64,000 nt of DNA from Parietaria judaica (lineage: Eukaryota > Streptophyta > Magnoliopsida > Rosales > Urticaceae): contig OX940869.1 in assembly GCA_954871525.1 (NCBI GenBank), positions 14,129,001-14,193,000 on the forward strand, written 5' to 3'. A program made the position numbers and the translations under genes. Shown here one piece after another: positions 22,851 through 34,744 of the stretch (the stretch's first letter is position 1; every line of letters starts with the position of its first letter). The notes beneath the pieces were generated by a model, which was given only the letters and a program-made list of their open reading frames with translations, was not told where the DNA came from and did not search any database.

Positions 22851-23760
22851 GTTTTCTTCTTGATATTTAAAGAAGGCGCATGCAAATTTCTTAGCACTTG
22901 ATCATCGTTCACATTCCCAACGATGGACCTCACTAAATTTAGAATTCAAAATGTGAACCCAAAGTTTAATAGAAAACCATTTTTAAGTTTGCCCTCAATG
23001 TTTAATAGAAACCCATGTTGGATTTACGCTTTCAAGTTTGCCCTCAATTCTAGCAGTACATCTGTGACTCCATAATCTCCAAATAGTTAGGCAAGGGATT
23101 ATCCCTAACATGATCCCTAATTAAGAAGATCTTTATGCTTTATTAAACTAAAATTGTACGTGTGCTTCCCAACTTTGTTGAACAAAGAGCGACATTCCCA
23201 TTTCGACCAAGACCTTCCATAACTCCGTTGTGAAATCACCTTTGTTCAATATATGTTCTAATTCTTCAATTTTTCTGTGTCTGCAACAATTGCAAGCCGA
23301 GACTATAGGGATCCCTACCCTCCTCAACTTTTCGTCAACACATAAACAATCAAACGCAATCCACAGGCAAATAAATATTTTCTTTGGCAAATATTTATGC
23401 CAAACCCAATTCGCCCAATCAAATGTTGGCCTTCGGACTAATATGATATCCCAAGCAGATCGTTGAAGTAGCCATTCTTCTCGGGAAGCCATATGAGGTT
23501 GACCTCGGCTCTTTTGAGATTTCCAATGTACTCTGTAAGTTTCTCGCTTTGTTTACTCCCAATAATGTTTGCTAACTTCTTTTAACTTGATTTGAGAATA
23601 CTCCATTTTAGGAAGATCACTAAATAAAAGGCCCACTAACTTTTCACTTGGGAGTTCTAAAAAAATATCAGAGTACAAGATTCTACCTCTCTTTTCCAGA
23701 GTACAGAAATTGCAAATACAGAAATTGCACACTTTTTCGTGAGGATGTTGAATAAACATA

Positions 23761-24446
23761 CCTCTTGAGACTTTGGCTACATATGGTTATAAAAAAAACA
23801 TTAATCTTAAAAAAAAAATAACATATGCCGTTATATCTGAATTTTTAAAACTTAATTACATCTACAGATCTACGGTAGTTTTCCGGCTTTAATATACCAA
23901 TAATGGTTCATCTTATTTTCTAATAGAAAACTTATGTATTTTTGTTTTCTAACTAGATTCTTACCTAACTAAAAGTTTCATGATGCATGCACTTGAGATG
24001 GTACACGTGCATATTGCGGTCAAAAAAGCTAAAAGTTCATATGCGTCACGCAAGACCATTTTTCTATATTTCTTTCTTCAAGAGAGTGGAATCATATTCC
24101 CATAAGTAGGTGGGCAAAAGTAACTCTTCTACCAGTCTTGTCCACCGAGTTGTTATTCTTTTACAAATAATTGATCGCATACCCACCAATTATTCGACGG
24201 ATTAATATAAATTTTAACATTAACATAAAAAAAAAAAAAAAGATTCCTAAGGAAATTGCCTACTACAAAGAGTAGGCTTATTCATTGCATAATAGAAAGA
24301 TGACACGATGGTCTAATAATAACCACTTCAATACAAAGCAAAAGCAAAAACAACATAACCCCACATATTAAGATTTAATCAATACTACTAGAAATAGAAA
24401 AAAGATGTCTTTCTCGTTCAGAAGCCACTTCTCATCACCTTCCTCT
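23761..24446. other. AT-rich spacer and SAMDC 3' UTR
   Basis: An A-run at about 24226-24240 and an AT-rich spacer. The 3' UTR of the minus-strand SAMDC gene occupies roughly the last 150-200 bases. No other gene is seen. Confidence 0.5.
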
Positions 24447-25535
24447 TCAGTTCTCGTCGTCCTCGCTCGAGTCGCCCCAGCAGTTCTTCAGGATCGATCG
24501 CGGAGAATGAACCTCCCCGCTCTTGACAAAGCTGTGGTAGACCATACTCCCGCCCATCGCCAGAGCTTCGGCACGGGTCTCGCCCACAGAGTATCCCTTC
24601 AACTCCAGCTCGAATTTCGACGCAGCCTCGCCGACTGAGGAGTGCACGGCCACGGAGAACTCGTTCGGCCTGAAGCAGGCCAAGACCCTCTCGAGCAGCT
24701 TGCTCAGATCGACCTCATTGAAATTGTAGCCCATTGATTCAAAGCTTGCGTAGCTGAATCCATCTTCGGGAGTGACGTGAATGGTCGAGATTGCACCGCC
24801 TTCGATGGAGTTCATGGAGTAGCCACATGGGTCGAACTCGAAATCGCATATGTCCGAGTTTGGCAGGATTTTGCGGATACCAGAGTCCTCGGTCATTGTA
24901 GAGGCAGAGCTACCTTCCGTTTTGTAGAAGACAGAGGCGCTCTCCTTGTCCAAGCCGGTCATGCAAACCTCCAGAGTATGGACTGGGCTTGACTTCTGTG
25001 ATCCCCAAACCAAGCTTGCCAGTTCAGCATTGGCGGAGTAAACGTGCCAGTTCTGGTCCTTTTCAGCACCGCCCATCACGTAGGCTTTTCCAGTCAAACC
25101 GAGCTTGCCAAAGTGGCTGTCAAGGACAGCCACCTCCTCTCCAAAACTCCGGTGAGGGTAAGTCTGAGCGCCGGGGAATATGAAACTCCCACGAGTGTAC
25201 CTCACGGATTTCACGGCGAGAGAGAGTTTGCCGGCAAGCTTCAGAATGGCAGGGATAGAGAGCAGCAGTTTCGTCGTGCCGCAAGTCTTGATAATGACCT
25301 TGTAAGGGTACACGAAGAAGCTCGACTCGGAGAGGACATAGGAGTCCAGATAGTCGTTGGAGAGCGAGGAAACAATGGTACACTCTGCTGGTGTAAGGAT
25401 CTCATCCAACTCGGACTTGGAGAGTGCACGGAGGCCCATGCCTGCGGGGTCTGCAAAGAGTCCGGGCTCAAAGAACGAGACTTCAAGCCTCTTCTCGAAG
25501 CCCTCGAAACCGATTGCAGAGACTTGGCCGGACAT
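24447..25535 (-). CDS. SAMDC: S-adenosylmethionine decarboxylase proenzyme
   Basis: A single uninterrupted coding exon of 362 residues, the usual plant length. It decarboxylates S-adenosylmethionine to supply aminopropyl groups for spermidine and spermine. The proenzyme cleaves itself at LSE|SS (between Glu70 and Ser71) and Ser71 becomes the pyruvoyl cofactor. The catalytic Cys lies in IIKTCGTTK (Cys85). The N-terminal EGFEKRLEV holds the processing and active-site glutamates. A segment rich in Thr, Glu, Asp and Ser (TMTEDSG, about residues 230-240) matches the PEST-like region linked to fast turnover, and [20 protein letters not shown] is the conserved core. The start ATG at 25535 gives the canonical N terminus. 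The leader carries two upstream ORFs, so translation is expected to be repressed by polyamines, as known for plant SAMDC mRNAs. Intact. Confidence 0.97.
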   Translation of the reverse strand: MSGQVSAIGFEGFEKRLEVSFFEPGLFADPAGMGLRALSKSELDEILTPAECTIVSSLSNDYLDSYVLSESSFFVYPYKVIIKTCGTTKLLLSIPAILKLAGKLSLAVKSVRYTRGSFIFPGAQTYPHRSFGEEVAVLDSHFGKLGLTGKAYVMGGAEKDQNWHVYSANAELASLVWGSQKSSPVHTLEVCMTGLDKESASVFYKTEGSSASTMTEDSGIRKILPNSDICDFEFDPCGYSMNSIEGGAISTIHVTPEDGFSYASFESMGYNFNEVDLSKLLERVLACFRPNEFSVAVHSSVGEAASKFELELKGYSVGETRAEALAMGGSMVYHSFVKSGEVHSPRSILKNCWGDSSEDDEN

Positions 25536-25710
25536 TGTGATTCAAACAGTTGGAGATGAGACAGTAAGGAGCAGAGGATTTGGGAAGGCAGATGAAGCGG
25601 CAGCCGAAACGAGGAAGAGAGGGGAGGGAGAGAGAATCAATAGCTAGGACAAAATTGAAGGAAAGCAGAATAAAGGTGTTGCGGGGCTACGTCAAACACA
25701 CGAGGGGTCG

Positions 25711-25964
25711 TCAGGACGGCATCCGAACGCACTGGAATACATGAAAACAAAAAAAATCAGTAAATTACACACATTGAAATGCCAAACAGATGTATTTCGA
25801 TCAATAATGCGAGAGCATACGTTGGAGTAAGCAGCTGATCTGAATTTCTCGATTCCTCCGGCAGGGCGAACGTCTTCAATGCTGTATCCGAGGGGAGCTT
25901 CGTAGAACGAGGATTTGCAACTACTACTACTGCTAGACTTCTTTTTTCCACCTTTGGTTTCCAT
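25711..25964 (-). CDS. SAMDC small upstream ORF (regulatory peptide)
   Basis: Two exons, 25964-25821 and 25731-25711 (GT-AG intron between), give a 54-residue peptide. It starts METKGGKKK, has the conserved core YEAPLGYSIEDVRP and GGIEKFRSAAYSN, and after splicing ends CVRMPS. This is the small uORF of plant SAMDC leaders, which mediates ribosome stalling when polyamines are high (established for the family). The intron falls six codons before the stop. Confidence 0.92.
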
Positions 25965-25972
25965 TATTTCAT
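25964..25972 (-). promoter_or_regulatory. SAMDC tiny upstream ORF
   Basis: ATG AAA TAA. Its last base (25964) is the first base of the small uORF start codon. This one-base overlap is the arrangement described for plant SAMDC leaders, where translating the tiny ORF bypasses the small one at low polyamine. Confidence 0.85.
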
Positions 25973-25982
25973 TCAATTTATC

Positions 25983-26445
25983 CTGCAAATCAAGAAAGGC
26001 ACATTATACATCTACATTAGATTGAATAGAGAGGAGATCCATATAAAAACCAAACCACCATAGATTATTCTCTTCAACACAAAAACTATGAACCTTGAAA
26101 TTTTCAATATTAAAATGACCAAGAACAACAATGGCTCAAACGAAGAGGCGATAAAACCCCCAATTTTTCATAAAAAATCCAAGACTGGATCCCAAAAGCC
26201 ATTAATAATAATGCAATCGATTCATAAACCCAATCAATACCATAAACAAAACGAAAAATCGCGAAATTACTCACAATTCAATATATATAAATTCGTAACC
26301 AGGCAGATCTCCTCAAAAAAACTCGCACTCGATGTCCCAATCAAACCCTAGAAATTCAACTGCGTAAGAAGCCTGAGTTAATAAGCTTCGAGATGCATAA
26401 TCACAGAACATCAATGGCGATAAGAGAGAAGAAGAAGAAGCTCAC
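25983..26445 (-). other. SAMDC leader intron
   Basis: Donor tcg|gtgagc at 26445 and acceptor tttgcag at 25983 on the minus strand. The exon upstream (26446 to about 26535) is untranslated. The small frame open at 26401-26598 crosses this donor and is not a gene. Confidence 0.7.
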
Positions 26446-26553
26446 CGATGAACGCGAACGAGAGAATGAAGATCGAGTCTGAAGAAACCCTAGCTGCGAA
26501 ATAGCGATTGTTGGGGAAGAAGAAGAGCGTAGGTTAGAAAGAAGAAGCGCGTT

Positions 26554-26563
26554 GTTTATATAG
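26554..26563 (-). promoter_or_regulatory. SAMDC TATA box
   Basis: ctatataaac on the minus strand, well placed for transcription beginning near 26530. Confidence 0.65.
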
Positions 26564-26639
26564 GAGTTGGGATAGCGAGTCAGTTTCGCAAATGCCATTC
26601 TGTTTCGCGGAAATTACGACGCGTGCCCTTTGCATGTCT

Positions 26640-28400
26640 CGCGACTTGTGGACCACGCAAATCTCTACGGTTACCTAACTACCCTTCCGTGCTTTGTATA
26701 GCGTGGAATTTGATTTATTACTATAAGATTTTTTTAAAGATTCCCTACTCTATATCTGTAATTATGAAAAAGAATAAGTTTTACAAAGAATAAGGACCAC
26801 CAAATTTCACGGTCAACGCAGGTTGTGCATTTTTGCCAACACTTTGAAATGTTGGGGACCTAAAACCCATGTTGACCAAAGATTGTGTATTATTGCCGCA
26901 ATTTACCCTTTATTTTAATATAATTTGATAAATTTTGAATCATTATGGTGATTAGTTAACATAAATGTTTTTTTAATGTCTATGTAAGAATAAAAGAGTA
27001 TTTAAATTTCCTAAAGAGTAACGTTGAACTTGTAAGAGACTGCATTCATAATAACAAATGAGTAACTTGGTAAAATAGTATTCTTGTTGTGATTAATTTA
27101 TAAATTAACATTTAAAAGTTCATATTTTACAAACTTTGAAAATGTACGATGTAATATCTTGACGTGATGGAATTTAAAGCTTTTCGATGAAGAAACTTTA
27201 AATTGGTCTTTCAATAATTGCTTTTTGATTGAAAGAAACAACATTTATTATTTGTAAAGAGAGATAGAAATGCCTAAGTCTCGTCATTCGACCTTGTAAC
27301 TGAAAAATAAAACTTGAAAACAATGTGATAATATAAGTGCAAGTACAAAAAAATTATTGTGGGAAAGAGCTCTTTCAAAGTAAAAAAGAGTTACTCTTTC
27401 AGGAAAAAAAGTAAAGAAGAGTTACAAATGTAGCGTTTGGAAGAGTTTTTCATTTTCGTTTTGTGTTTGCAATTTTATTTTTGTCAAATTGTTTTATAAT
27501 TACGTTTTGAAAATGTGATTGGTTAAAATTTTATTGCACTGTTTTTTGAAAAGAAAAATAAAAGCAGTGTTTGGTTTAATTTTTTAGAAAATTAATATTT
27601 TATAAAGATTAATAAAAATATGTTCGATATTTTTTTTATAGAGCGTACTTAAATAAAATAAAATTTTATTTTGTGGTGGCAAAAGTTCTTACAAACCAAA
27701 AATTGTCCTAATATAAGCTCTAAATTTAATTTTTATCATCAAAAGTTTCAAAAAGTCCTATTATAAGTTTTGTATTTCTCACGACAAAATCATCGTTTAG
27801 TTTTTTGAAGCTTTTGCCACGACAAAATAAATTTAATATATACCGCGTACAATGAAACACTTTGTGGTACATTTCCTGCAAATATCCGTTTTACTTTTAA
27901 TAAAATGATGTATATAAAATGTGACATGAGTATAGAAAAATAAAAACTTAAAATGAAAACACCTTGTTTTCAAGCAAAACAATGCTTAAAGGAGAATTTA
28001 TTAGACACCGAAAGTAGATTGTTGCAGAAGAAAGCTCTCTGGTTTATCGCTTTCCAATCTTAAATACAATAATATACAAAATCATTATATAATTTACAAT
28101 TGCAAATCAAAATCACTATTTTTTATTCGTTCAAATCAAAATCAGTATTTACTAACCTAATTTTACTTTATTTTATTTTTCTAAGTACAGTTTTGGTTCC
28201 TTTGAACGAATTGTTCTTGTATTCATGAACCAAAATTAAATATAAATTGTAAACTAAGAAAACTAATGGGTGTATTAGCCATGATTAAAACTAATAAAAG
28301 AGAATCTCTTTTAAGACTGATGAAGATGATAATTGATATCTTAAATTGAAAGGGTTGGCAGTTAATATGCACGTTCGGACGAAATCTGATCTAAAGCGTT
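26640..28400. other. AT-rich intergenic stretch
   Basis: SAMDC upstream DNA and then AT-rich sequence. It contains a foldback at 27650-27845 (listed separately). No coding region is supported. Confidence 0.55.
27649..27845. repeat. Small inverted-repeat element (MITE-like)
   Basis: ttattttgtggtggcaaaag near 27666 pairs with cttttgccacgacaaaataa near 27810. gcgtac occurs just outside both arms (about 27643 and 27845) and could be a target duplication. Short, non-coding and AT-rich. Confidence 0.45.
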
Positions 28401-28407
28401 TATTTGA

Positions 28408-29036
28408 TAATAACTTGCTGGTTGTTTAGGGGAAAATTTATTTAAAAAATTAACATAATTAAGGGTTGAATATAAATTTTATGCATATATTTTTCATTAA
28501 GTTATCGCGTTCAGACGAACACGTGAATTAACGCACTTCTACAAGCGAAAATGAAGTCTCATAGAGCCAATTTCAAACCTTACCAATACCAGAAATGTAA
28601 AGAAACCAAATTCGATTTTAAAAGAATATAGAAAGTGCAAAACACAAGTATAGAGCCAATAGAACTGAGACCAGAAATCTAAAGAAACAAAATCCAACAT
28701 ACAAAGCTAAATCGAAATCGCAAAACAAAAGTACGGAGCCAATAAAACCGAGCAATCAAATTTGCGGGATCAAATTGAACAAAACATGATATAAAGATAA
28801 GTAAAACTCATTCCAATCACAAATTCTATTAACTATAACTAAGCAATCTAACTATAAATTTAAATAAAGAACCACAATTGCATATCATATAACTACGAAT
28901 TCAAATGAAGATGCGAGCATAAAATGAACCTACAATCTAGACCATCCAAGTGGCCGAGGAGATGCTGGAATTGTGGCATTTATATACATGAAGAAGAAAA
29001 AAAATTGCTTCCTGTATAAAAACACTGAAATCACAA
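28408..29036. repeat. 0.62 kb duplicated block, copy A
   Basis: Aligns by eye with 29180-29801: cttgctgg, taagggtt, aatataaattttatgca, gaacacgtgaattaacgca, atagagcc, agaccagaaat, ctacaatct, gaggrgatgctgga. Copies are about 772 bases apart with the linker agcataaaac between. Non-coding. Confidence 0.75.
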
Positions 29037-29179
29037 AAAACGATTACATAACCATTAAAGAAGAAGAGAAAGAGAGAGGGACCTTGAAGGAGAGGAATAC
29101 TTGGTCTAGCTTCTGGAGAGACGTGGGACCGAAGCATAAAACAAACCCGATCGGAGCATAAAACGAACCGACAATTTGG

Positions 29180-29801
29180 ATATAATCACTTGCTGGCTGT
29201 TCAGGGAAAAAATATAAAAAAAATGAACATGATTAAGGGTTTAATATAAATTTTATGCAGATATTTTTCATCAAGTGAGCTTTCAGAAGAACACGTGAAT
29301 TAACGCACTTCTGCAAGTGAAAACGAAGACCCATAGAGCCGATTTCAAACCTAACTAAGACCAGAAATGTAAAGAAACCAACTTCGATCTTAATAGAAAA
29401 TAGAAAGCGCAAAACAAATACAGAGCCAATAAAATTGAGACCAGAAATCTAAAGAAACAAAATTCAACCTAAAGAGCTAAATCGATATCGCAAAACAAAA
29501 GTACAGAGCCAATAGAACCGAGCAATATAATCAGCGGGAACAAATTGAACAAATTATGATATAAAGATAAATAGAACTCATTCCAATTACAAATTCTATT
29601 AACCGTAACTAAGAATCAAATCATAAGTTTAAATAAAGAACAACAATTCATAGCATATAACTACGAATTCAAATAAAGATGCGAGCATAGATGAACCTAC
29701 AATCTGGAAGATCCAAGCGAAACCCAAAGCCGAGGGGATGCTGGAATCGTGGTATTTATATATATGAAAAAAAAAAATAGTTGCTTCCTGCTGAAATCGC
29801 A
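29180..29801. repeat. 0.62 kb duplicated block, copy B
   Basis: Partner of 28408-29036, diverged by scattered substitutions and small indels. A third partial copy of its right part lies at about 31436-31535 (agcataaaac, ctacaatc, gatccaagcgga). Confidence 0.75.
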
Positions 29802-31195
29802 ATTTTTAAATATATATATATAATATAATATATCGAGGACGATGGATCGGTCTTCGGCACACCGTCTTTCAGTGTTGTAGCATTTCAAGAGGATTTAATT
29901 AATCTAAATACGTCAACAGAGAAATTTTTAGCAAGAAAAACCTATGATAGTCTCAACTATGATTAATAATTGATATAAATCAAAGTCTTATGATCAAATT
30001 AGGAGCATAAACACCGTACACGAACAAAGATTAATCACAAATATTGGAATATAACAACTTTAATGGAAGATTATTAAACAAAACATGTACTACAAAGTAA
30101 TTTAACCAAACCAACTTAGAAAACTCAATCAAACTACAGTCTTTCTTAACATTGCTCGATTATGAACAGGTTGTCCAAGTATCTTCACGATAAGACTTGC
30201 CATGCACTTGAGGAGTCCATGGATTGTTCTTTACTCATACATTATAGTGAACAGTTGGTGAAAGGACTTGAAGCACCACAAAAATTCAAGAACGAAAATT
30301 CAAATCTTAGCCAAAAATATCTGTCCAGACTTAAGCTAAAGAAGGAACTATAATGCTTAAATATCATATTTGATCAAATCTTTTTCTAATATCAAGAAAG
30401 TTCTCTATAAGGAAATTTAGCATAGCGCATGATCTTGTTTGCACCAAATTCAAACTAACGATTTTAGCAAGAAAGTAGAAAAGGAACCGAAATAAGTAAA
30501 GAAATGGTGACTCACATCATCCAACAACATACGACCGCCTGGACAACCAACGTTAGGTGAAGCCTGCATAGGTAAAGAGAAAAATCCGATCAGAAAAAAA
30601 AAACTCATAGAACACGATAGCTGAATTCCATTAATGTCCATATCATAAGAACTATATAAAAAATCTCAAAATCATCAACAAAATCAGCACGAATTACAGA
30701 AATCTCTATGAACTCCGGAGCGGGTACACTAAACCCCTAACTAATAATCAGTCACATCCCAAATTACAGAGCCAAAGTGAATATAGCTAGATCAAAAAAT
30801 GCTTAAACTTTTCTTGCTCAACTCTTAAGATTAAGATTACTTCCCTCACATATCCTTAATTCCAAGAGATCATTATCCTATGTTAGTTCAGACTTTACAT
30901 CCCAATAGTTATTAAAAACTTACACAACCATAATACCTTTTCCACAAATCAAGTTCCATTACCGATCTGAACAGTTTGACAAAACAAAAATATAATCTAT
31001 ATACACCAAAATTATCAGGCAATAAGCAAAGAAAGTTCAGATCTTCTACGTATGCGAAAGACGAAAAAAGGATATACAAATTAGTGGGAGCGCCTCTGCT
31101 CAAGCAGATTCTGATTCAAATCTTAGCCAACAATATATGTCCAAACTTAGGTAAAAAAATTAAATATAATATAACATACAAAATTTATTAAAGAA
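29802..31195. other. AT-rich repeat interior, no gene seen
   Basis: AT-rich DNA between the duplicated blocks and a Helitron-like end. On the minus strand at about 30561-30513 a short segment bounded by an AG acceptor and a GTGAGT donor reads ASPNVGCPGGRMLLDD. It may be a captured exon of unknown origin. Confidence 0.35.
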
Positions 31196-31199
31196 TTGT

Positions 31200-31346
31200 A
31201 AAAGAATATATGTTCAATTTATGTTCAATTTATGTTCAATTTATTAAACATAATATATGCAAAAACTCAACATTCAAAGAATCGTAAAAAAATTCAATTT
31301 ATTAAACATAATATATGCAAAAACTCAACATTCAAAGAATTGTAAA
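31200..31346 (+). repeat. Tandem AT-rich repeats
   Basis: A 12-base unit around atgttcaattt (three copies), then a 65-70 base unit containing aaacataatatatgcaaaaa and actcaacattcaaagaat (two copies). Confidence 0.75.
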
Positions 31347-31837
31347 AATTTTCCGTAAAGTTGGCGCTTACTCACATGGAAGAGAGGCAGAGAACTTTCA
31401 TTAAGGTTTTGAGTATAAAATAACTGAACAATGTGTCGAAGCATAAAACAATGCCGAGCGGAGCATAAAACATACCTACAATCGAAAAGATCCAAGCGGA
31501 ACCAAAAGCCGAAGACTTGAAGATGGCCGAGTCATTGTGCGACCGAGCAATGAACATGGAAAGAGATGTAGAGATCTGAGAAGAGAGTGAGACCAACGTA
31601 ACGCCCAACAATGGAGATCTGAAATGTTGTTTGAGATCTGTTCGAATGGATTTTTTTTAAGGAGATGTGGATTTAGAGAGGAACGACGAACGGGAGAAGA
31701 TTTGTGTGGAGATGCTTCTCTTCAAATGGTAGTTATTCGGGAGACGACAAACTACTTCTCTTCAATTGACAGTTGCCTCTCCCCAAAAAAACACGATTGA
31801 GATTGGAAATGAGAGAGAGAATGAAGTGTTGTATTTG

Positions 31838-32006
31838 TTGGTGAGGAGACGCTGCTTCTTCGAGGAGACGCTGAATTAAGAGACACGACCACGGAGCACC
31901 GATACTAATTTTTTTTTATTAAAAATAATTCAAAAAAAGGAGAAAATAGAACGGGTTAAAATAGTGTTTTTTTTACATGAAGTTATTTTGCTTTTATATA
32001 TATAGA
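31838..32006 (-). repeat. Helitron-like 5' end, copy 1
   Basis: On the minus strand it begins TCTATATATATAAAAGC after a host A, then aaaataac, ttctattttctcc and attatttttaa. This matches copy 2 at 34180 across about 100 bases. TC starts between A and T with TCTATATA fit plant Helitrons. The CTRR-plus-hairpin 3' end was not located, so the class is tentative. Confidence 0.45.
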
Positions 32007-33989
32007 TTAAAACGTTAACGTTAAAGAACAGTCATTTGAAGTGAATCATGAATGTAAAAAATAACAAAAACCTGGAGAACAACTTAACGGAGGCAAGATG
32101 ATCGCCGTGTCGATGGATACTGAACTCGCCTTCGAACGTCATGTGAAGATGCAGAGCCGTCTCCAGACTTCAAAGGCTAAAAGTAAGTAATGAATACGAA
32201 CATAAAAAGCATTCGTAATCTGACTTTTTTTTTTACGAAATTAAATAAAAAATAAACAAAAAGAAAAGAAAAGAAAAGCAAGAGGGTAAAAGGTGACGAT
32301 TTTAATATATAAAGTTGTGGGATACAAAAAAAATGTATCTCCCAAAAAGGTATAATATAAACATCTTCAAATAAATTATCCAATCTAACTTAAAAGCAAA
32401 AATATTTAAAATACCAAATTATGATAAAGAAAAAAAAGCACGTATTTAACCCTTAACAATGGAAAAAAAAAATCCAAAATCCGAAGCACATAGTTGACTG
32501 TCCCGATTCACCAAGAAATTGAGGATTTAAGCGGTACTTAAACAAATTCATAAAAGAGATAAATAAAAATTAGAGCGAATTCCACTAATTAGCATAATTC
32601 AACAATCTCAGTTCAAAAACTCAATAAAAAAAAAAGTAAGACAATACTTACAATCAATTCTTCCGCCGATAGTGAGAGCAATAGTTCCACATAAAAAAAT
32701 ATCAATAAATTCAAGAAGGTAGTGCATAAGACTCGAACACTCGGTTCAATACGTAATATTATTGAAAACCATTTGAAAACCTAGATTGAATTGCACACTG
32801 ATGATTTTTGTAATCAAATATAAAATATCATTCACTCTAAGCCCAAACGAATAGAATTAAAACAATATGTGGAAATAGATAGTTTACCTGCCATATCATC
32901 ATCGATCGGACTCTACCTGTAATAGCCAAAAAACAAAAACAAAAATTATTGCTATTGTACCAAATCATTACTAAATTGAAACACTCATGAATGGTTCTGC
33001 AATCGAAGACCATAGGTAAAATTATTGCTATTGAAAACCATTTCAATAACTACTAACCGATAATCGTAAATGTTGTTGTCGCTTACTGGAAAATCAAACA
33101 GCCACTAAATAAATAAAAAACGGAAAACAAAAATCAAGCCAAGACAGATTAAAACAGAGAAATTGATCTAAGTTTCTTCTCTCTGCTAGGGAAGATAGAT
33201 TACTTTCCCAACAAATTAAAGATCGAACATCCAAGCCAAGTTTCTTCTCTCCCACCGAAAGAAAGAGAGGGTGGGCCAGGAGGAATCCCGCTCAATAAGT
33301 CGAATAAAGGAGAAAGGTCGTAAATCGATGTTGCCGTTCAATAAGTCGAAGAGGGGAGATAGGTTACATGAACAGCGATGGAGATGGAATCACGTTGGGC
33401 AAAGGTACCGAGGCCTTCGAAGGAGCAGACCTTAACGGCGACACTGTCGACGACACCGGGGTAGTCGAAGCAGGGAATGAAAGGCAAGAGAGGCTTCTTA
33501 TGCTCCATCGATTCTTCAAAATGGAGCCACACAGAGGAGAGACAACAATTGTTCTGAATCGAGGAGAAGAAATCAATTCGTGAATTGATTAAATTTCAGT
33601 TTTGGTATCGATATTGGGAATCAATTCGTGCCAAACAATTAAGTATTAACCAAGATTCGAATATTCTCAAGATCCACAAAAGTTCAAATAGAAATAGCAT
33701 GAACGGTAATTCTAATACTTGAAATCTAAAATTGAAAAGCATACCTCCAATATATACAGAGTCGAGAGGAAGATGAAGAGGGTCGAAGGCCGTTGACCGG
33801 ATTCAACTTAGGGTATGCGGTAGGTTCCTTCAAGAAACTCTATAGTTTCACGCCCTTGCACAGATAGAGAGAAGAAGGTTGCTTCGCCCGTGAAGGTTTT
33901 TATAAGAAGCATGAATTGTGTTCGTTCGAAGAGGGAGTCGCAACTGTTTCGGGAAAGTTGCACTTTGTGTTCGGAGAGGCATGGCTAGG
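32007..33989. other. AT-rich stretch with a captured-exon-like segment
   Basis: Mostly AT-rich. On the minus strand at about 33511-33364 a frame starting MEHKKPLLPFIPCFDYPG has gene-like codon use and ends at a possible GTAACC donor. I do not recognise the protein. It may be a first exon captured by the Helitron-like element that ends at 34180. Confidence 0.35.
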
Positions 33990-34180
33990 AGACGTTCCTC
34001 TTCGGAGGAGATGCTGAATCAACACGACCACCCATAATCAAACCGTCAAATGAAGAGACACGACGTGCGAGGTTCTTTGTTTCTAATTAAAAATAATTAA
34101 AAAAAAAGGAGAAAATAGAATGGGGTGAAAAAACGTAGTTTTTAAGGCCTGATGTTATTTTGCTTATATATATATATAGA
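33990..34180 (-). repeat. Helitron-like 5' end, copy 2
   Basis: Begins TCTATATATATATATAAGC on the minus strand after a host A. Shares gcaaaataac, ttctattttctcc and attatttttaatta with copy 1. Different sequence lies further inside, as expected for non-autonomous Helitrons with different cargo. Confidence 0.45.
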
Positions 34181-34744
34181 TTGGTATCACTAAGAAGAGT
34201 AAAAATAACGGCTACGATATAAAAAGTCAATAAATATTTGGCAATACATTTTTTGTCTATTTTTTCCGTCAAATTCAAACGATAAAAAATACTAGATAGT
34301 GGGATAAGTATATACATGTCTATATTAGGTATGAGTTGATTGCATTATGCTAAAAATTAACCATAGTCTGTCAAATAAATTAGACAAAAAAAATATTTCC
34401 TTTATATTTGTTGACCTTGAATTATGTTTTAAGGAAACATGTAGGTAAAAGTATTATGAAGTATTTCAAAATTCACGACATATTTCAAATTTATATTTTA
34501 AAGGCAAAAGTATTAAATTGTTAAAAATTATTTATGGTGTTAGCACCAAACCGTTACTTTTCACCAAATATCAGTATTTATTGCAGCATAAGTATATAAC
34601 CTATTAGTGACGACGTAAGTACTTAAGTTATTATCATTTATTTAGACATAAGTATTTAAGTTATTATACATAAATTATGTAGAATTGGTGGATAAAAAAA
34701 AACATAAATAGTAATAACTTTAGTATTTATGTCTTCAATAATAA

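Larger units (their letters stand above)
21640..23760 (-). pseudogene. LINE-type retroelement remnant (zf-RVT and RNase H parts)
   Basis: Minus strand. At 23492-23148 a zinc-binding reverse-transcriptase segment (zf-RVT type) reads SAWDIILVRR, WHKYLPKKIFICLW and VGIPIVSACNCC. Downstream, at 22130-21640, an RNase H-like domain is recognisable by KLNIDGSS, FLGTCTNNEA and later LDILAWLGAE, in shifting frames. The two parts belong together: removing the hAT element at 22144-22850 rejoins an IKKKTINVVRLMK-like linker. The catalytic RT palm is not seen, so this is only the 3' portion of a LINE, with stops and frameshifts. Confidence 0.75.

Noticed and set aside
24777..25559. Plus-strand frames opposite SAMDC
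   Set aside because: Shadows of the minus-strand coding sequence, with no independent similarity.
25692..25988. 98-codon frame upstream of SAMDC
   Set aside because: It reads through the uORF donor into the intron and starts upstream of the true uORF ATG; the spliced 54-residue uORF explains the conserved part.
30162..30353. 63-codon plus-strand frame starting MNRLSKYLHDK
   Set aside because: No recognisable family; it lies in AT-rich repeat DNA with no splice or promoter context. Could at most be a captured fragment.
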